Part shown: in pieces, positions 1-8,409 of the stretch
Numbering within the stretch: position 1 is the stretch's first letter
How the letters are laid out: each line of letters opens with the position of its first letter
From: Noviherbaspirillum soli
GTDB lineage: Bacteria; Pseudomonadota; Gammaproteobacteria; Burkholderiales; Burkholderiaceae_D
DNA: 64,000 nt
Reading direction: 5' to 3'
Assembly: GCF_015352955.1 (NCBI RefSeq)
Contig: NZ_JACYOX010000003.1
Location: 124,001-188,000 of the forward strand
Position numbers and translations under genes: made by a program
Notes under the pieces: model-generated
The model's database searches: none
What the model saw: only the letters and a program-made list of their open reading frames with translations
Told to the model about the DNA's origin: nothing

Positions 1-25
1 CGGGCCAGCCGTTAAAATACCGGCT

Positions 26-577
26 ATGTCGATCCAACATGCCCTGCTGACCTCGCTGCTTGAAAAGCCGTCCACCGGTTACGACCTTGCTCGGCGCTTC
101 GACAAGTCCATGGGCTATTTCTGGCATGCCAGCCATCAGCAGATCTACCGCGAACTGGGCCGGATGGCCGATGCCGGCTGGATCGTGGCGACGGACGACA
201 ACGACGCCGGCAAGCGTCGCCGGCGGCTGTATCAGGTGCTGGAGGCGGGCCGGGCGGAACTGGCGCGCTGGGTGGCGCAGCCGGAAACCGACAGCAATGC
301 CGACCGCGCCCTGCTGATCAAGATGCGGGCCGAGGCCGTGATCGGCCCGCATGGCCTGGACCGGGCGCTGCGGCGCATGATCGCCGAGCACCAGGCCAAG
401 CTCGATACCTATCTCGGCATCGAGCAGCGCGATTTCGGCGCGCCGTCCCTTTCCAAGTCGCAGCAGCTGCGGCATGCGGTGCTGCGCGCCGGCATCGTGG
501 CCGAGCGCAGCTGGCTGCAATGGGCTGGCGAGGTGCTGTCGCTGCTGGAATCGGCCGAGGCCGGCGCCGCCGGCTGA
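26..577 (+). CDS. PadR family transcriptional regulator
   Basis: A 183-residue protein. Residues 1-75 have the PadR winged-helix pattern (start MSIQHALLTSLLEKPSTGYD, then HQQIYRELGRMADAGW and a basic wing KRRRRLYQV). Residues 90-175 form a helical dimerisation arm of the Vir_C-like type. PadR proteins are dimeric repressors, often of phenolic-acid or multidrug-efflux genes. Its target is not visible; it lies at the left edge and its stop abuts the stop of the convergent SirB2 gene. The family call is firm, the ligand unknown. Confidence 0.9.
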   Translation: MSIQHALLTSLLEKPSTGYDLARRFDKSMGYFWHASHQQIYRELGRMADAGWIVATDDNDAGKRRRRLYQVLEAGRAELARWVAQPETDSNADRALLIKMRAEAVIGPHGLDRALRRMIAEHQAKLDTYLGIEQRDFGAPSLSKSQQLRHAVLRAGIVAERSWLQWAGEVLSLLESAEAGAAG

Positions 578-958
578 TCAGGCTAGCGGAAAGGGAGTCT
601 TGCTCAGCGCCACCGCCACGATGTAGGCAAAGGTGGCCAGCGCCGCCAGGAACGCGGCGGCCCGGATGCCATTGCTGCGTCCGCGCTTCAGCGCCACCGA
701 ACCCAGCACGATATACAGCAGCAATGCGCAGACCTTGGCCGTGAGCCATGGCTGGGCCAGCGGATACTGCGCGCTCCAGACCGCCAGCGCCACCGCGCTG
801 GCCAGCAGCACGGTATCGATCAGGTGCGGCAGCGTGCGCACCCAGCGCTGGCGGAGCCGCGGCGAGTCCTGCAGCATCCACAGGCCGCGCAGCAGGAACA
901 GCGCGCCGCTCAGCGCGGCGCAGCTCATGTGCAGATGTTTGAGCAAAAGATAATTCAT
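578..958 (-). CDS. SirB2 family integral membrane protein
   Basis: A 126-residue hydrophobic protein with four predicted membrane helices. It begins MNYLLLKHLHMSCAALSGALF, the typical SirB2 opening with the conserved LKxxH pattern and a FLLRGLWM segment. SirB2 proteins are small inner-membrane proteins of unknown biochemical role, first noted beside an invasion regulator in Salmonella. Length matches the family (about 125 residues). It is convergent with the PadR gene with no spacer. The family call is good; function is not known. Confidence 0.85.
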   Translation of the reverse strand: MNYLLLKHLHMSCAALSGALFLLRGLWMLQDSPRLRQRWVRTLPHLIDTVLLASAVALAVWSAQYPLAQPWLTAKVCALLLYIVLGSVALKRGRSNGIRAAAFLAALATFAYIVAVALSKTPFPLA

Positions 959-1104
959 CGTGGAAGAGGGGATGCGTTAACGACGGTCGGGCTCATCGGG
1001 TCACTGCGTTTGATCTGGGTAGACATGCATGCCTGTTGGGAAAAGGGTTACGTCAAGTAATATAACCGCAGTCTCACCGCGACTCTTGATGACAGGGCCA
1101 GTCA

Positions 1105-1872
1105 GTGCCAATCCATTACGCAAGAAGGCTTACCGCACCCCAACGCACCAGGCAGGCGAACTGGCACCTGGGCATTGCCCTGGCCTTCGTGGCCGGCGCC
1201 ACCAATGCCGGCGGCTTCCTCGCGGTGCATCAGTACACCTCGCACATGACAGGCATCGTGTCGGCCATGGCCGACAGCCTGGTGCTGGGCAGCTATGGCC
1301 CGGTGCTGGCCGGCGCCGGCGCGCTGCTGTCCTTCCTGTCTGGCGCCGCGTTCACCGCGATCCTGGTGAACTATGCGCGCCGGCGCGGCCTGTACAGCGA
1401 GTACGCGCTGCCGCTGCTGATCGAGGCGCTGCTGCTGCTGGGCTTTGGCCTGCTGGGCGCGCGGCTGTCGACGATAGAAGGGCTGTTCATTCCGGCGACA
1501 GTGATGCTGCTGTGCTTCATCATGGGCCTGCAGAATGCGCTGATCACCAAGATCTCCAAGGCCGAGATACGGACCACCCACCTGACCGGCACCATCACCG
1601 ACATCGGCGTCGAGCTCGGCAAGCTGTTTTACTGGAACATGCATGAGCGGCCGGACCGGCCCAGGGTGCTGGCCGACCGCAGCCGGCTCAAGCTGCTGAC
1701 GCTGCTGCTGCTGGCCTTCTTCGTCGGCGGCATCAGCGGCGCGCTCGGCTTCAAGCATGCCGGCTACCTGTCCACCGTGCCGCTGGCGCTGATCCTCTCC
1801 GGCCTGGCCCTGGTGCCGATGCTGGACGATATCGGCGCCGTGCTGCGCCGGCTGCGCAAGCGGGGGGCTTAG
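1105..1872 (+). CDS. DUF1275 (YoaK-type) membrane protein
   Basis: A 255-residue protein with about six hydrophobic segments and family hallmarks: GATNAGGFLAVHQYTSHMTG near residues 31-50, MGLQNALITKISKAEIRTTHLTGT near 140-163, and a terminal FVGGISGALGF. DUF1275 proteins are inner-membrane proteins of unproven function, sometimes called YoaK. The start is a GTG, because an in-frame TGA lies just upstream at 1090 and no ATG intervenes; the ribosome-binding site is weak. The gene stands alone; its stop overlaps the 3' end of the minus-strand gene at 1869 by 4 nt. Confidence 0.85.
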   Translation: MPIHYARRLTAPQRTRQANWHLGIALAFVAGATNAGGFLAVHQYTSHMTGIVSAMADSLVLGSYGPVLAGAGALLSFLSGAAFTAILVNYARRRGLYSEYALPLLIEALLLLGFGLLGARLSTIEGLFIPATVMLLCFIMGLQNALITKISKAEIRTTHLTGTITDIGVELGKLFYWNMHERPDRPRVLADRSRLKLLTLLLLAFFVGGISGALGFKHAGYLSTVPLALILSGLALVPMLDDIGAVLRRLRKRGA

Positions 1873-2177
1873 AGCACCTCGGTGTCGCTCACCCGCACCA
1901 GGATAACGTCCTGGCTGAACTGCCGTTCCAGGCGGGCGCGGTAGGCTTGCCACCAGACGCGGTCCAGCGCATCGGCCAGCACTTCATACAGGTAGACGTC
2001 GTCGCGGCATACTGCGCCGCCGGGCTCCTGCCACGCACCCACCGCCGGGGAGCGCAGGAAGGCGGTGACGCCGCCAAAGCGCTCTGTGAGCTCGCTGCGT
2101 GCCTGGTCGAAGAATGCCCTGGGAAAGGGTTGGCCGTGCCGGTCGTAGACCGGCAGGAAGAGTTGTATCAGTTTCAT
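1869..2177 (-). CDS. Conserved hypothetical protein
   Basis: A 102-residue soluble protein (starts MKLIQLFLPVYDRHGQPFPR, ends VILVRVSDTEVL). I do not recognise a named domain. The mix of short beta segments at both ends and a Trp-rich central helix (DRVWWQAYRARLERQF) looks like a small alpha/beta monomer, and codon use matches the neighbours, so it is probably real. It lies downstream of the aldehyde dehydrogenase gene in the same direction, but a strong hairpin separates them. No function is proposed. Confidence 0.65.
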   Translation of the reverse strand: MKLIQLFLPVYDRHGQPFPRAFFDQARSELTERFGGVTAFLRSPAVGAWQEPGGAVCRDDVYLYEVLADALDRVWWQAYRARLERQFSQDVILVRVSDTEVL

Positions 2178-2189
2178 GGCCGGGGCCGC

Positions 2190-2215
2190 TGCCGGCCCGC
2201 ACGGGCGGGCCGGCA
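2190..2215. terminator. GC-rich hairpin after aldehyde dehydrogenase gene
   Basis: Perfect 10-bp inverted repeat (TGCCGGCCCG / CGGGCCGGCA, 6-nt loop) in the 45-nt gap between the minus-strand genes. It has no clear U tract, so it may be a pause or attenuation hairpin rather than a full terminator. Confidence 0.45.
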
Positions 2216-2222
2216 GGCGTCC

Positions 2223-3659
2223 TTACACGTTCATGATGGAAATGGAGCGGGTGTTGAGATACGCTTCCAGCGCTTCCGGTCCGCCCTCGGAGCCGTAGCC
2301 GGAATCCTTGATGCCGCCGAACGGCATTTCAGGCCAGGGCGCGGCCGGCTGGTTGATCCACAGCATGCCGACTTCCAGGCGCTGCGACAGCAGGTGCGCA
2401 TTCTTCAGCGAGCTTGTGAAGGCATAGCCGGCCAGGCCGAAGGGCAGGCGGTTGGCTTCGGCGATCGCTTCTTCCAGCGTGTTGAAGGGACGTATCGCGG
2501 CCATCGGTCCGAACGGCTCCTCGTTGAACACCTTGGCGTCCAGCGGCACGTCGTTCAGGATGGTCGGCGCATAGAAGTTGCCGACCTCGCCGATGCGTTC
2601 GCCGCCGGCCACGATGGAGGCGCCGCGCTCGACGGCGTCGCGCGCGAAGTCGGCCATCGCGGTCAGGCGGCGGCTGTTGGCCAGCGGGCCCATCTGGATG
2701 CCCTCGCCGCTGCCTTCGCCCACCTTCAGGCCCTGCGCATACTTGGCCAGCGCCGCGGCGAAGTCATTGCGCAGGCTTTCATGCACGAGGAAACGGGTCG
2801 GGGAGATGCAGACCTGGCCGGCATTGCGGAACTTGGCGCCGCCGGCGGCCTTGACCGCCAGGTTCACGTCGGCATCCTCGGCCACGATCACGGGCGCATG
2901 GCCGCCCAGTTCCATCGTGACGCGCTTCATGTGCCTGCCCGCCAGCGCGGCCAGCTGCTTGCCGACCGGGGTCGAGCCGGTGAAGGTGATCTTGCGGATG
3001 ACGGGATGGGCGATCAGGTATTCCGAGATTTCAGCCGGATTGCCGAACACCAGGCCCACCACGCCCGGCGGCAGGCCGGCGTCGATGAAGGCCTGCACCA
3101 GCGCGGCCGGCGATGCCGGGGTTTCTTCCGGCGCTTTCACGATGATAGAGCAGCCGGTGGCGAGCGCCGCGGCGATCTTGCGCACCGCCTGGTTGATCGG
3201 GAAGTTCCACGGCGTGAAGGCCGCGACCGGGCCGACCGGGTCCTTCAGCACCATCTGGCGCACCGCCAGGTTGCGCGACTGGACGATGCGGCCGTAGACG
3301 CGCAGGCCTTCTTCGGCGGCCCATTCGATGATGTCGGCAGAAGCCATCGCCTCGACCTTGGCTTCGGCCAGCGGCTTGCCCTGCTCCTGGGTCAGGATTT
3401 TTGCGATCTCGCCTGCGCGCTCGCGCATCAGCGCGGCGGCGCGGCGCATCGTCTTGGAACGCTCGGCGGCCGACACATCGCGCCAGGCTTCAAAACCTTT
3501 CTGCGCCGCTTCCAGCGCGCGGTCCAGGTCGGCAATGCCGGCGTGGGCAACGCGGCCGATCTCGCTGCCGGTGGCCGGATTGACGACGGCGAGCGTGCGG
3601 CCGTCCGCCGCATCCTGCCATTGGCCACCGATCATGAGCTGGGTATTGGGATAAGTCAT
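2223..3659 (-). CDS. NAD(P)+-dependent aldehyde dehydrogenase (succinate-semialdehyde type)
   Basis: A 478-residue aldehyde dehydrogenase. It shows the cofactor-binding stretch TPWNFPINQ (149-157), the NAD loop FTGSTPVGK (226-234), the general base Glu250 in TMELGGHAP and the catalytic Cys284 in [11 protein letters not shown]. Overall it resembles succinate-semialdehyde/glutarate-semialdehyde dehydrogenases, oxidising an aldehyde to an acid in the cytoplasm. The start at 3659 is chosen for its AGAGGAAAGAG ribosome-binding site and the normal family N-terminus; a longer frame upstream lacks family similarity. It is monocistronic as far as seen, so the true substrate is uncertain. Confidence 0.9.
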   Translation of the reverse strand: MTYPNTQLMIGGQWQDAADGRTLAVVNPATGSEIGRVAHAGIADLDRALEAAQKGFEAWRDVSAAERSKTMRRAAALMRERAGEIAKILTQEQGKPLAEAKVEAMASADIIEWAAEEGLRVYGRIVQSRNLAVRQMVLKDPVGPVAAFTPWNFPINQAVRKIAAALATGCSIIVKAPEETPASPAALVQAFIDAGLPPGVVGLVFGNPAEISEYLIAHPVIRKITFTGSTPVGKQLAALAGRHMKRVTMELGGHAPVIVAEDADVNLAVKAAGGAKFRNAGQVCISPTRFLVHESLRNDFAAALAKYAQGLKVGEGSGEGIQMGPLANSRRLTAMADFARDAVERGASIVAGGERIGEVGNFYAPTILNDVPLDAKVFNEEPFGPMAAIRPFNTLEEAIAEANRLPFGLAGYAFTSSLKNAHLLSQRLEVGMLWINQPAAPWPEMPFGGIKDSGYGSEGGPEALEAYLNTRSISIMNV

Positions 3660-3998
3660 GGTGTCTCTTTCCTCTTGGTTCGCTGTAGGTTCTGTAGATT
3701 TTTTATAAAGCCGGGAACGCAGATTATAGGCATGCGCGCCAATCCTCGCCGGACTCACTAAAGAAATTCGCACCGCTGCTCGAAAAATCAGCAAAAGTTA
3801 CGCACAAAAACCGTGAACAAGCCTGTGGATATCTATGGGCGCAAATTGCCAAGCTACTGATTTCATGGAAAGAATCCGACCTGCTCAAAAACCCGCTGCG
3901 CGGCCGTCCACAAGTTTTTCCAGCGGACAATCCACAGCAAGTCCCTTCGGCCCATGCACAGGTCGTCCACAGGGTTTTGCCGAAGCGGGTCGGCGTAG

Positions 3999-4025
3999 GG
4001 CGGCATACCCGAAGGGCATGCCGCC
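3999..4025. repeat. Interspersed hairpin repeat, copy 1
   Basis: Inverted repeat GGCGGCATACCC-GAA-GGGCATGCCGCC with one G-T mismatch. Shares its core (ATACCC/GGGCAT) with the elements at 4053 and 12648, so it belongs to a dispersed REP-like family. Confidence 0.7.
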
Positions 4026-4052
4026 GTTTTGCGCTTCCGTGGACCGGCGGCC

Positions 4053-4083
4053 CGGTGCAATGCCCCTTCGGGGTATTGCACCG
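4053..4083. repeat. Interspersed hairpin repeat, copy 2
   Basis: A 14-bp stem (CGGTGCAATGCCCC / GGGGTATTGCACCG) with a 3-nt loop, adjacent to copy 1 and related to the element at 12648. Confidence 0.7.
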
Positions 4084-4145
4084 ACGGATCGGCGGCAGCG
4101 CCCTTCAGCGGCAGCCGGCCGCCGGCCGCTGTTCCGCCCGCAGTC

Positions 4146-5009
4146 CTACGCTTCCGGCTCGTGGTCGTCGGCGATGGCGCGGGTCCAGCTGGCCGTGTCC
4201 TCCGGCGTCATGTTGCCCACCGGCTGCACCCTGGCGTCCTGCAGGCCCTGCCGGTGGATGTCATTCAGGTATTGTTCGCGCGACAGCAGGGTGCCCAGGC
4301 ACAGGTCGGTGGCGGGCGGCGGCGCGTGGGTTTCGTAGTTCAGGCGGCGGATCAGCTCGTCCATCACGCCCACCGGCACCAGGTCGCGCTGGGCGGGATA
4401 GGCAAAGCCGAACAGGATCAGGTGCGACAGCAGCACCCGCCAGTGTTCGCCGAAGCGCCGCACGAGGCGCGGCCAGTCGATGCGCTCGCTGCAGGCCTGG
4501 ATCAGGTGGGCAATGTCGGCGCCGTCGAAGCGTTCCTTCTCCATGATGAAGGCCTTGGACCAGATCATTTCCTCGATCGGCGAGATCCGCGCCGGCAGGC
4601 CCAGCACCTGGGCATCGGCGGCGAATTCGAACCAGGCATCGTCGACATGGGCCACCGCATTGCCGGAACTGAAGATCAGGTCAATGTAGTTCCCGTCGAG
4701 GTGGATCTTTCCCAGCCAGTGCGGGAAGGTCAGTTCGCAACGGTATCCCGCCGCCTGGAACACCTCGCTGACCCGATCGAAGTCGCCGCGCCGGATGAAC
4801 AGGTCGAGGTCCTTGGTCGGCCGGTTGATGCCGGTGTAGCGGTTGAAGGCATAGGTGCCTCCCACCAGGTATGGCACGGATGCTGCATTGAGCCGGAGCA
4901 GGACATCGCGGTAGAACGCGGCGACGGCAGCATCCGGTTCTTCCGTCGCAACGTGTGCCGGGATCGGGTCGGTAAGGTTCATGGCGGCCTTGGCATGGTG
5001 GTCTGGCAT
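4146..5009 (-). CDS. Nucleotidyltransferase-fold protein
   Basis: A 287-residue protein whose N-terminal third carries the nucleotidyltransferase signature VGGTYAFNRYTG...KDLDLFI (GG at 50-51, metal-binding Asp67 and Asp69). The rest (IDLIFSSGNAV, then SPIEEMIWSKAFIMEKERFDGADIAHLI) resembles the AbiEii/DUF1814-like group, which transfers nucleotides to RNA or protein targets. No antitoxin partner is adjacent, so a toxin role is not supported. The start is uncertain: Met10 (4982) has a weak AAGG site, and the longer form starts at the same base as the ORF of the divergent phosphoesterase. Confidence 0.75.
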   Translation of the reverse strand: MPDHHAKAAMNLTDPIPAHVATEEPDAAVAAFYRDVLLRLNAASVPYLVGGTYAFNRYTGINRPTKDLDLFIRRGDFDRVSEVFQAAGYRCELTFPHWLGKIHLDGNYIDLIFSSGNAVAHVDDAWFEFAADAQVLGLPARISPIEEMIWSKAFIMEKERFDGADIAHLIQACSERIDWPRLVRRFGEHWRVLLSHLILFGFAYPAQRDLVPVGVMDELIRRLNYETHAPPPATDLCLGTLLSREQYLNDIHRQGLQDARVQPVGNMTPEDTASWTRAIADDHEPEA

Positions 5010-5095
5010 TGAAAGTCAGCAAAACTTATGCCACGCAATGCGGTCTGTCCTGCATGAACAGTGTTAACCATTCAACAATCAGCAAGGAGGATGTC

Positions 5096-5848
5096 GTGGT
5101 TTCAAAGGACAAGATCCGTTTCGCCGCAGTGGGCGACCTGCATTGCACCAAGGACTCGGCGGGCAGCCTGCGCGAATTCTTTTCCCAGGCCGGCGAAGCG
5201 GCCGACGCGCTGCTGCTGTGCGGCGACCTGACCGACTACGGCCTGGCCGAGGAAGCCCATGTGCTGGCCGAGGAGCTTGCCCACACCCGCATCCCGGTGA
5301 TCGCCGTGCTGGGCAACCATGACTATGAATCGGGCGATCCGGACCAGGTCAGGCGCATTTTGACCGAAGCCGGCGTGCGCATGCTCGACGGCGAAGCCTG
5401 CGAGATCCACGGCGTGGGCATTGCCGGCGCGAAGGGGTTCGCCGGCGGATTCGGCCGCAGCGCGCTCGGGCCGTGGGGCGAGGCGTCGATCAAGGCCTTC
5501 GTCAATGAAGCGCTGCAGGAAGTGATGAAGCTGGAAACGGCGCTGGCCAAGCTGCGCACCCGGCACCGCATCGCGATGCTGCATTACTCGCCCATCGTCG
5601 GCACCGTGCAGGGCGAGCCGCCGGAGATCTTTCCCTTCCTCGGCACCAGCCGGCTGGAAGATCCGCTGATCCATTACCCGGTCGATTACGTGGTGCATGG
5701 CCATGCGCACCGCGGCACGCCGGAGGGGCGCACCGTCAATAACATTCCGGTGTTCAACGTCGCCCGGCCGCTGCTGCACCGCTCCTACCCCGGCCAGCCG
5801 GCATTCCGGGTGCTGGAAGTGCCGGCGGAAGACTTGCTGCCCGTGTAA
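5096..5848 (+). CDS. Metallophosphoesterase (calcineurin-like)
   Basis: A 250-residue enzyme with the ordered binuclear-metal motifs GDLHC (near residue 13), GDLTDYG (near 43), GNHDYE (near 73), LHYSP (near 163) and GHAHRG (near 204). It hydrolyses a phosphoester; substrate unknown. The start is a GTG at 5096 placed 5 nt after a perfect AAGGAGG (5084-5090); the upstream in-frame ATG at 5009 lacks such a site and its extension is not family-like. It is divergent from the nucleotidyltransferase gene, so the two may share a control region. Confidence 0.88.
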   Translation: MVSKDKIRFAAVGDLHCTKDSAGSLREFFSQAGEAADALLLCGDLTDYGLAEEAHVLAEELAHTRIPVIAVLGNHDYESGDPDQVRRILTEAGVRMLDGEACEIHGVGIAGAKGFAGGFGRSALGPWGEASIKAFVNEALQEVMKLETALAKLRTRHRIAMLHYSPIVGTVQGEPPEIFPFLGTSRLEDPLIHYPVDYVVHGHAHRGTPEGRTVNNIPVFNVARPLLHRSYPGQPAFRVLEVPAEDLLPV

Positions 5849-6034
5849 AAAGCGGCTGCGGCCTGCAATATTTTCAGTGTGGCAGCAGCGCCGGACGAAA
5901 GAGGGCGGAAGGCCCGGCGCGGCGCTCCGCAGCAGCCTGAGCGCAGCCGGGCGCGCCGGCCGCTGCCTTGTTGACCCCCACCGGCCGTGGTGCTAGCCTC
6001 TTCAGCCATTCCCACCGTTCACCCTCCTTCCGCC

Positions 6035-6850
6035 ATGCGCTACTGGAGCCTCGATAGAGCCCGGCCCGCCGGCCAGCTCGACCTGTCGCGCGTCACCAGC
6101 CTGATGGCCGCGGTCGGCCAGGCCGATGCGACCTCCTTCGCCACCGAGGTGCTGAAGACGCTGGGCTCGGTCGCGCAGATTTCCCAGTGCACCATCTTTG
6201 CCTATGAATTCGGCAACCGTCCGCGCACGGTGTCGGTGGCGGACCACAGGGGCGGGCGCTTCCTGCACAATGTCGCGGAAACCTATTCCCGGCTGTTCTA
6301 TGCGCTCGACGGCAACCAGAAGATCGTCACGGGCGCGGCGGGCGCGGCGCCGGCCGCGCTGCTGATGCACCGCCAGTCCAGCGAGGACATCGCGCATGAA
6401 GCCTATCGCGCCGCCTGCTACCGGCATCCGCATGTCAGCGACCGCCTGGCCTTGCTGCTGCAGCCGGCCGATGAGATCTGGCTGTCGGTCAACCTGTACC
6501 GGGACAGCGATCATGCGAATTTCCAGCCCGGCGAGATCGCGCTGATCGAAGCGCTGGCGCCGCTGATCGGGCATGCGGCCAGGCACCACTACGCGCTGCA
6601 TGGACAGGCCCAGCTCGGCATTCCGCAACTGATGCTGGCGCGCATACGCACGCTCTGCCCGGGCTTGCCCAAGCGCGAACTCGATGTGATCCGCGGCGTG
6701 CTCGAAGGCCGCACCGCTGCCGACATCGGCGAGCTGCTCGGCATCAAGCCGGCCAGTGTCACCACCTACCAGAAACGCGCCTATCAACGGCTCGGCATCT
6801 CCAGCCAGCGGCAATTGTTCGCGCTCTGCCTGTCCTCCGAAGCGCCCTGA
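6035..6850 (+). CDS. LuxR-type transcriptional regulator
   Basis: A 271-residue protein. Residues 200-265 form a LuxR-type helix-turn-helix (LPKRELDVIRGVLEGRTAADIGELLGI, KPASVTTYQKRAYQRLGI). The N-terminal 190 residues are a GAF/autoinducer-like sensory domain (QISQCTIFAYEF, ADEIWLSVNLYRD). No synthase is nearby, so it is an orphan sensor of unknown ligand. It lies just upstream of the MFS/monooxygenase operon in the same direction and is the obvious candidate regulator. The start ATG at 6035 is preferred; a GTG at 5987 would add 16 residues. Confidence 0.8.
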   Translation: MRYWSLDRARPAGQLDLSRVTSLMAAVGQADATSFATEVLKTLGSVAQISQCTIFAYEFGNRPRTVSVADHRGGRFLHNVAETYSRLFYALDGNQKIVTGAAGAAPAALLMHRQSSEDIAHEAYRAACYRHPHVSDRLALLLQPADEIWLSVNLYRDSDHANFQPGEIALIEALAPLIGHAARHHYALHGQAQLGIPQLMLARIRTLCPGLPKRELDVIRGVLEGRTAADIGELLGIKPASVTTYQKRAYQRLGISSQRQLFALCLSSEAP

Positions 6851-7009
6851 AAGGCCGGCCAGGCCGGCCTCTCCGGCATGTACCCAAAATGGGGACAGCC
6901 GCGTCGTTCACCCTTCCTATACTCGCCTTCAGCGCTCGAACAACAAGAAACCGCGCGATGGGCAGGCACCGCATGTGCCTGCGCGTTCAATCCTCCTGGA
7001 GACTGCACG

Positions 7010-8368
7010 ATGTCGCATACCACCGCCTTTCCGGAAAGCGTTCCCGCTTCCGGCAGGACAGAAGCATCCCGCGCCGATGAGGCAGAACAGCAGGTCGTGG
7101 CCAAGGTGTCGCGGCGGCTGCTGTGGTTCATCTTCCTGCTGTTCGTCTTTTCCTTCCTCGACCGCATCAACATCGGCTTCGCCGGCCTGACCATGACGCG
7201 CGACCTGGGCCTGACGTCCACCCAGTTCGGCCTGGCCACCACCCTGTTCTACATCGCCTATATCGCCTGCGGCATACCGGGCAACATGGCGCTGGCCCGC
7301 TTCGGCGCCCGGCGCTGGATAGGCGCGATCATGGTCGCCTGGGGCCTCGCGTCCACCGCCACCATGTTCGCCACCGACGCCAGCACGCTGTACCTGCTGC
7401 GGGTGCTGGTCGGCATCACCGAAGCCGGCTTCCTGCCCGGCATGCTGGTCTACCTGACGCTATGGTTCCCGCCGGCCTACCGGGCCCGTGCCAATGCGCT
7501 GTTCATGATTGCGATGCCGGTCACGGCGGCGATCGGCTCGGCGGTGTCGGGCTACATTCTTTCGCTCGATGGCGCCTGGAACCTGGCCGGGTGGCAATGG
7601 CTGTTCATGCTGGAGGGCCTGCCGTCGGTGCTGCTGGGCCTGGCGGTGTTCTGGTACCTGGACGACAAGCCGCAGCAGGCGGCATGGCTGTCCGCCGACG
7701 AAAAGGCAGTGCTGGCGCGCAGCCTGCAGACCGGCGCCGCCGCGCCTGCCGCCGCGGCGGGCAAGGGCCTGCTTGCCGAACTGTGCTCGCCCATCGTGCT
7801 GAAGTTTGCGCTGGCCTATTTCTGCCTGGTCAATACGCTGGCCATGGTGGCGGTATGGGCGCCGCTGATCGTCAAGAGCTTCAGCGCCAATGCCAGCAAC
7901 CAGACCGTCGGCCTGCTGGCGGCGATACCGCAGGTCGTCACCGTGGCGGCCATGATCGTCTGGGGCCGCCGCTCGGACCGCAGGCAGGAACGCCGCTGGC
8001 ACCTCGCGCTGCCCATGCTGGCCGCGGCCGCCGGCTGGATGCTGACCGCGATGTCGGCCAGCCCCATGGTGCAGCTGCTGGGCGTGTGCCTGGCCTCGGC
8101 CGGTTCCTATACCGCGATGTCGATCTTCTGGACCACGCCGGACCAGGCGCTCAGCCCGCAGGCAAGAGCGCTCGGCATCGCGGTGATCAATGCGATCGGC
8201 AATATCGGCTCCGCGCTCAATCCGCTGGTCGTCGGCTGGCTGCGCGACACCACCCACAGCTTCACGGCCGGCCTGCTGTATGCCGCCGCGCTGATGGCTG
8301 CGGGCGTGCTGTTCGTGTTCCTGCTTCCGCTGGACCAGGGCGTCCGCCGCCCGTCCGCACGCCAATAG
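7010..8368 (+). CDS. MFS transporter, anion:cation symporter family
   Basis: A 452-residue, 12-helix major facilitator protein. Features: LLWFIFLLFVFSFLDRINIGFAG at the first helix (the D-R-x-N-I-G motif of the ACS/phthalate-tartrate group), GFLPGMLVYLTLWFP at helix 4-5, and GRRSDRRQERRWH in the central loop. Substrates in this group are organic anions such as phthalate, tartrate, glucarate or 4-hydroxyphenylacetate. The start at 7010 follows TCCTGGAGA. The monooxygenase gene begins 41 nt downstream, so this probably imports the aromatic or acidic substrate for it. Confidence 0.9.
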   Translation: MSHTTAFPESVPASGRTEASRADEAEQQVVAKVSRRLLWFIFLLFVFSFLDRINIGFAGLTMTRDLGLTSTQFGLATTLFYIAYIACGIPGNMALARFGARRWIGAIMVAWGLASTATMFATDASTLYLLRVLVGITEAGFLPGMLVYLTLWFPPAYRARANALFMIAMPVTAAIGSAVSGYILSLDGAWNLAGWQWLFMLEGLPSVLLGLAVFWYLDDKPQQAAWLSADEKAVLARSLQTGAAAPAAAAGKGLLAELCSPIVLKFALAYFCLVNTLAMVAVWAPLIVKSFSANASNQTVGLLAAIPQVVTVAAMIVWGRRSDRRQERRWHLALPMLAAAAGWMLTAMSASPMVQLLGVCLASAGSYTAMSIFWTTPDQALSPQARALGIAVINAIGNIGSALNPLVVGWLRDTTHSFTAGLLYAAALMAAGVLFVFLLPLDQGVRRPSARQ

Positions 8369-8409
8369 CCGGGCGCCTGCATCCGTCCAAAGCCTACGAG
8401 GAGATCATC

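Larger units (their letters stand above)
3660..4145. other. Non-coding region with DnaA-box-like sites and hairpin repeats
   Basis: A 486-nt gap with no credible gene. It should hold the promoter of the aldehyde dehydrogenase. Between 3824 and 3971 are four sequences close to the DnaA box TTATCCACA: TGTGGATAT at 3824-3832 (8/9 on the reverse strand), CGTCCACA at 3905-3912, CAATCCACA at 3928-3936 and TCGTCCACA at 3963-3971. The right end holds two interspersed hairpin repeats. Confidence 0.5.

Noticed and set aside
1947-3761. A 604-codon plus-strand ORF opposite the aldehyde dehydrogenase
   Set aside because: The dehydrogenase carries all catalytic motifs; the opposite frame is Arg/His-rich without any domain.
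4146-5009. Nucleotidyltransferase considered as an AbiEii-type toxin
   Set aside because: No AbiEi antitoxin gene is adjacent and the neighbour is a divergent phosphoesterase.
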